From positions 52,677-116,676 of the forward strand of contig JACFNC010000012.1 in the NCBI GenBank assembly GCA_019455065.1: a stretch of 64,000 nucleotides of DNA, in the 5' to 3' direction. This document shows, in pieces, positions 63,965 to 64,000 of the stretch (its first letter is position 1; every line of letters begins with the position of its first letter). The stretch comes from Rhodospirillales bacterium. Lineage in GTDB: Bacteria; Pseudomonadota; Alphaproteobacteria; Rhodospirillales; Magnetospirillaceae. Made by a program: the position numbers and the translations under genes. Below the pieces are notes generated by a model. The model saw only the letters and a list, made by a program, of their open reading frames with translations. It was not told the origin of the DNA and searched no databases.

Positions 63965-64000
63965 AAGCCCTGAGCCACAGGCGGGTCGACGCCAGCATGA

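Overview
The window looks like chromosomal DNA from a GC-rich alphaproteobacterium, most likely in the Rhodospirillales (Rhodospirillaceae-like). The inference rests on gene content: a short RpoH-type sigma factor, CheZ, IorAB, ETF-ubiquinone oxidoreductase, intracellular PHA depolymerase, DUF1285 and DUF6111 neighbours of cca, the UPF0260 protein, and dense operons with ATGA/GTGA/TTGA overlaps. No 16S rRNA is present, so the genus cannot be fixed.

Layout. 1-1168 holds the end of a cytochrome bd oxidase operon (cydB, cydX). 1223-5760 carries a nicotinamidase-like hydrolase, an rpoH-like sigma factor behind a possible RpoH-type promoter, an orphan ribbon-helix-helix protein and a class A penicillin-binding protein. 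5765-10612 (minus strand) has an MFS exporter, a TMEM165-like protein, a YgjP-type metallopeptidase, a UPF0260 protein, PHA depolymerase and an ion channel. 10679-14561 encodes DUF421, LigD and Ku, the bacterial NHEJ pair. 15100-22990 has iorAB, cheZ, an EEP-family hydrolase, an ADP-ribosylglycohydrolase, and a pirin/WrbA pair facing a LysR regulator. 23017-29705 is a MoxR-DUF58-DUF4159-membrane protein operon. 29743-32469 is DUF1285-NUDIX-DUF6111-cca. 32475-39099 groups a radical SAM protein with three ion/stress genes (CPA2 antiporter, universal stress protein, P-type ATPase). 39233-46538 has a lytic transglycosylase, a family 4-like UDG, ETF-QO, a TPR lipoprotein, ispE and tRNA-Gln(TTG).

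From 46539 to about 53145, directly 3' of tRNA-Gln, lies a foreign-looking island: a broken tniQ remnant, a membrane ORF of doubtful status, a Gabija-type anti-phage pair (OLD nuclease plus UvrD-like helicase) and an AT-rich orphan gene. The core genome resumes with the most unusual locus: a SAM-dependent methyltransferase whose ORF is interrupted by one in-frame TGA at a position where relatives carry a cysteine, followed at once by a hairpin that meets bacterial SECIS rules, and divergently adjacent to selA (selenocysteine synthase). I read it as a 262-residue selenoprotein that routine gene calling would truncate at 201 residues. 55794-63964 then carries an unknown helical protein coupled to a NUDIX hydrolase, gap-pgk, a PPK2 polyphosphate kinase, a type II NADH dehydrogenase fused to a cyclic-nucleotide-binding domain, and a membrane-anchored coiled-coil protein.

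Most other long reading frames are antisense or frame-shifted shadows of these genes, as expected at this GC content.
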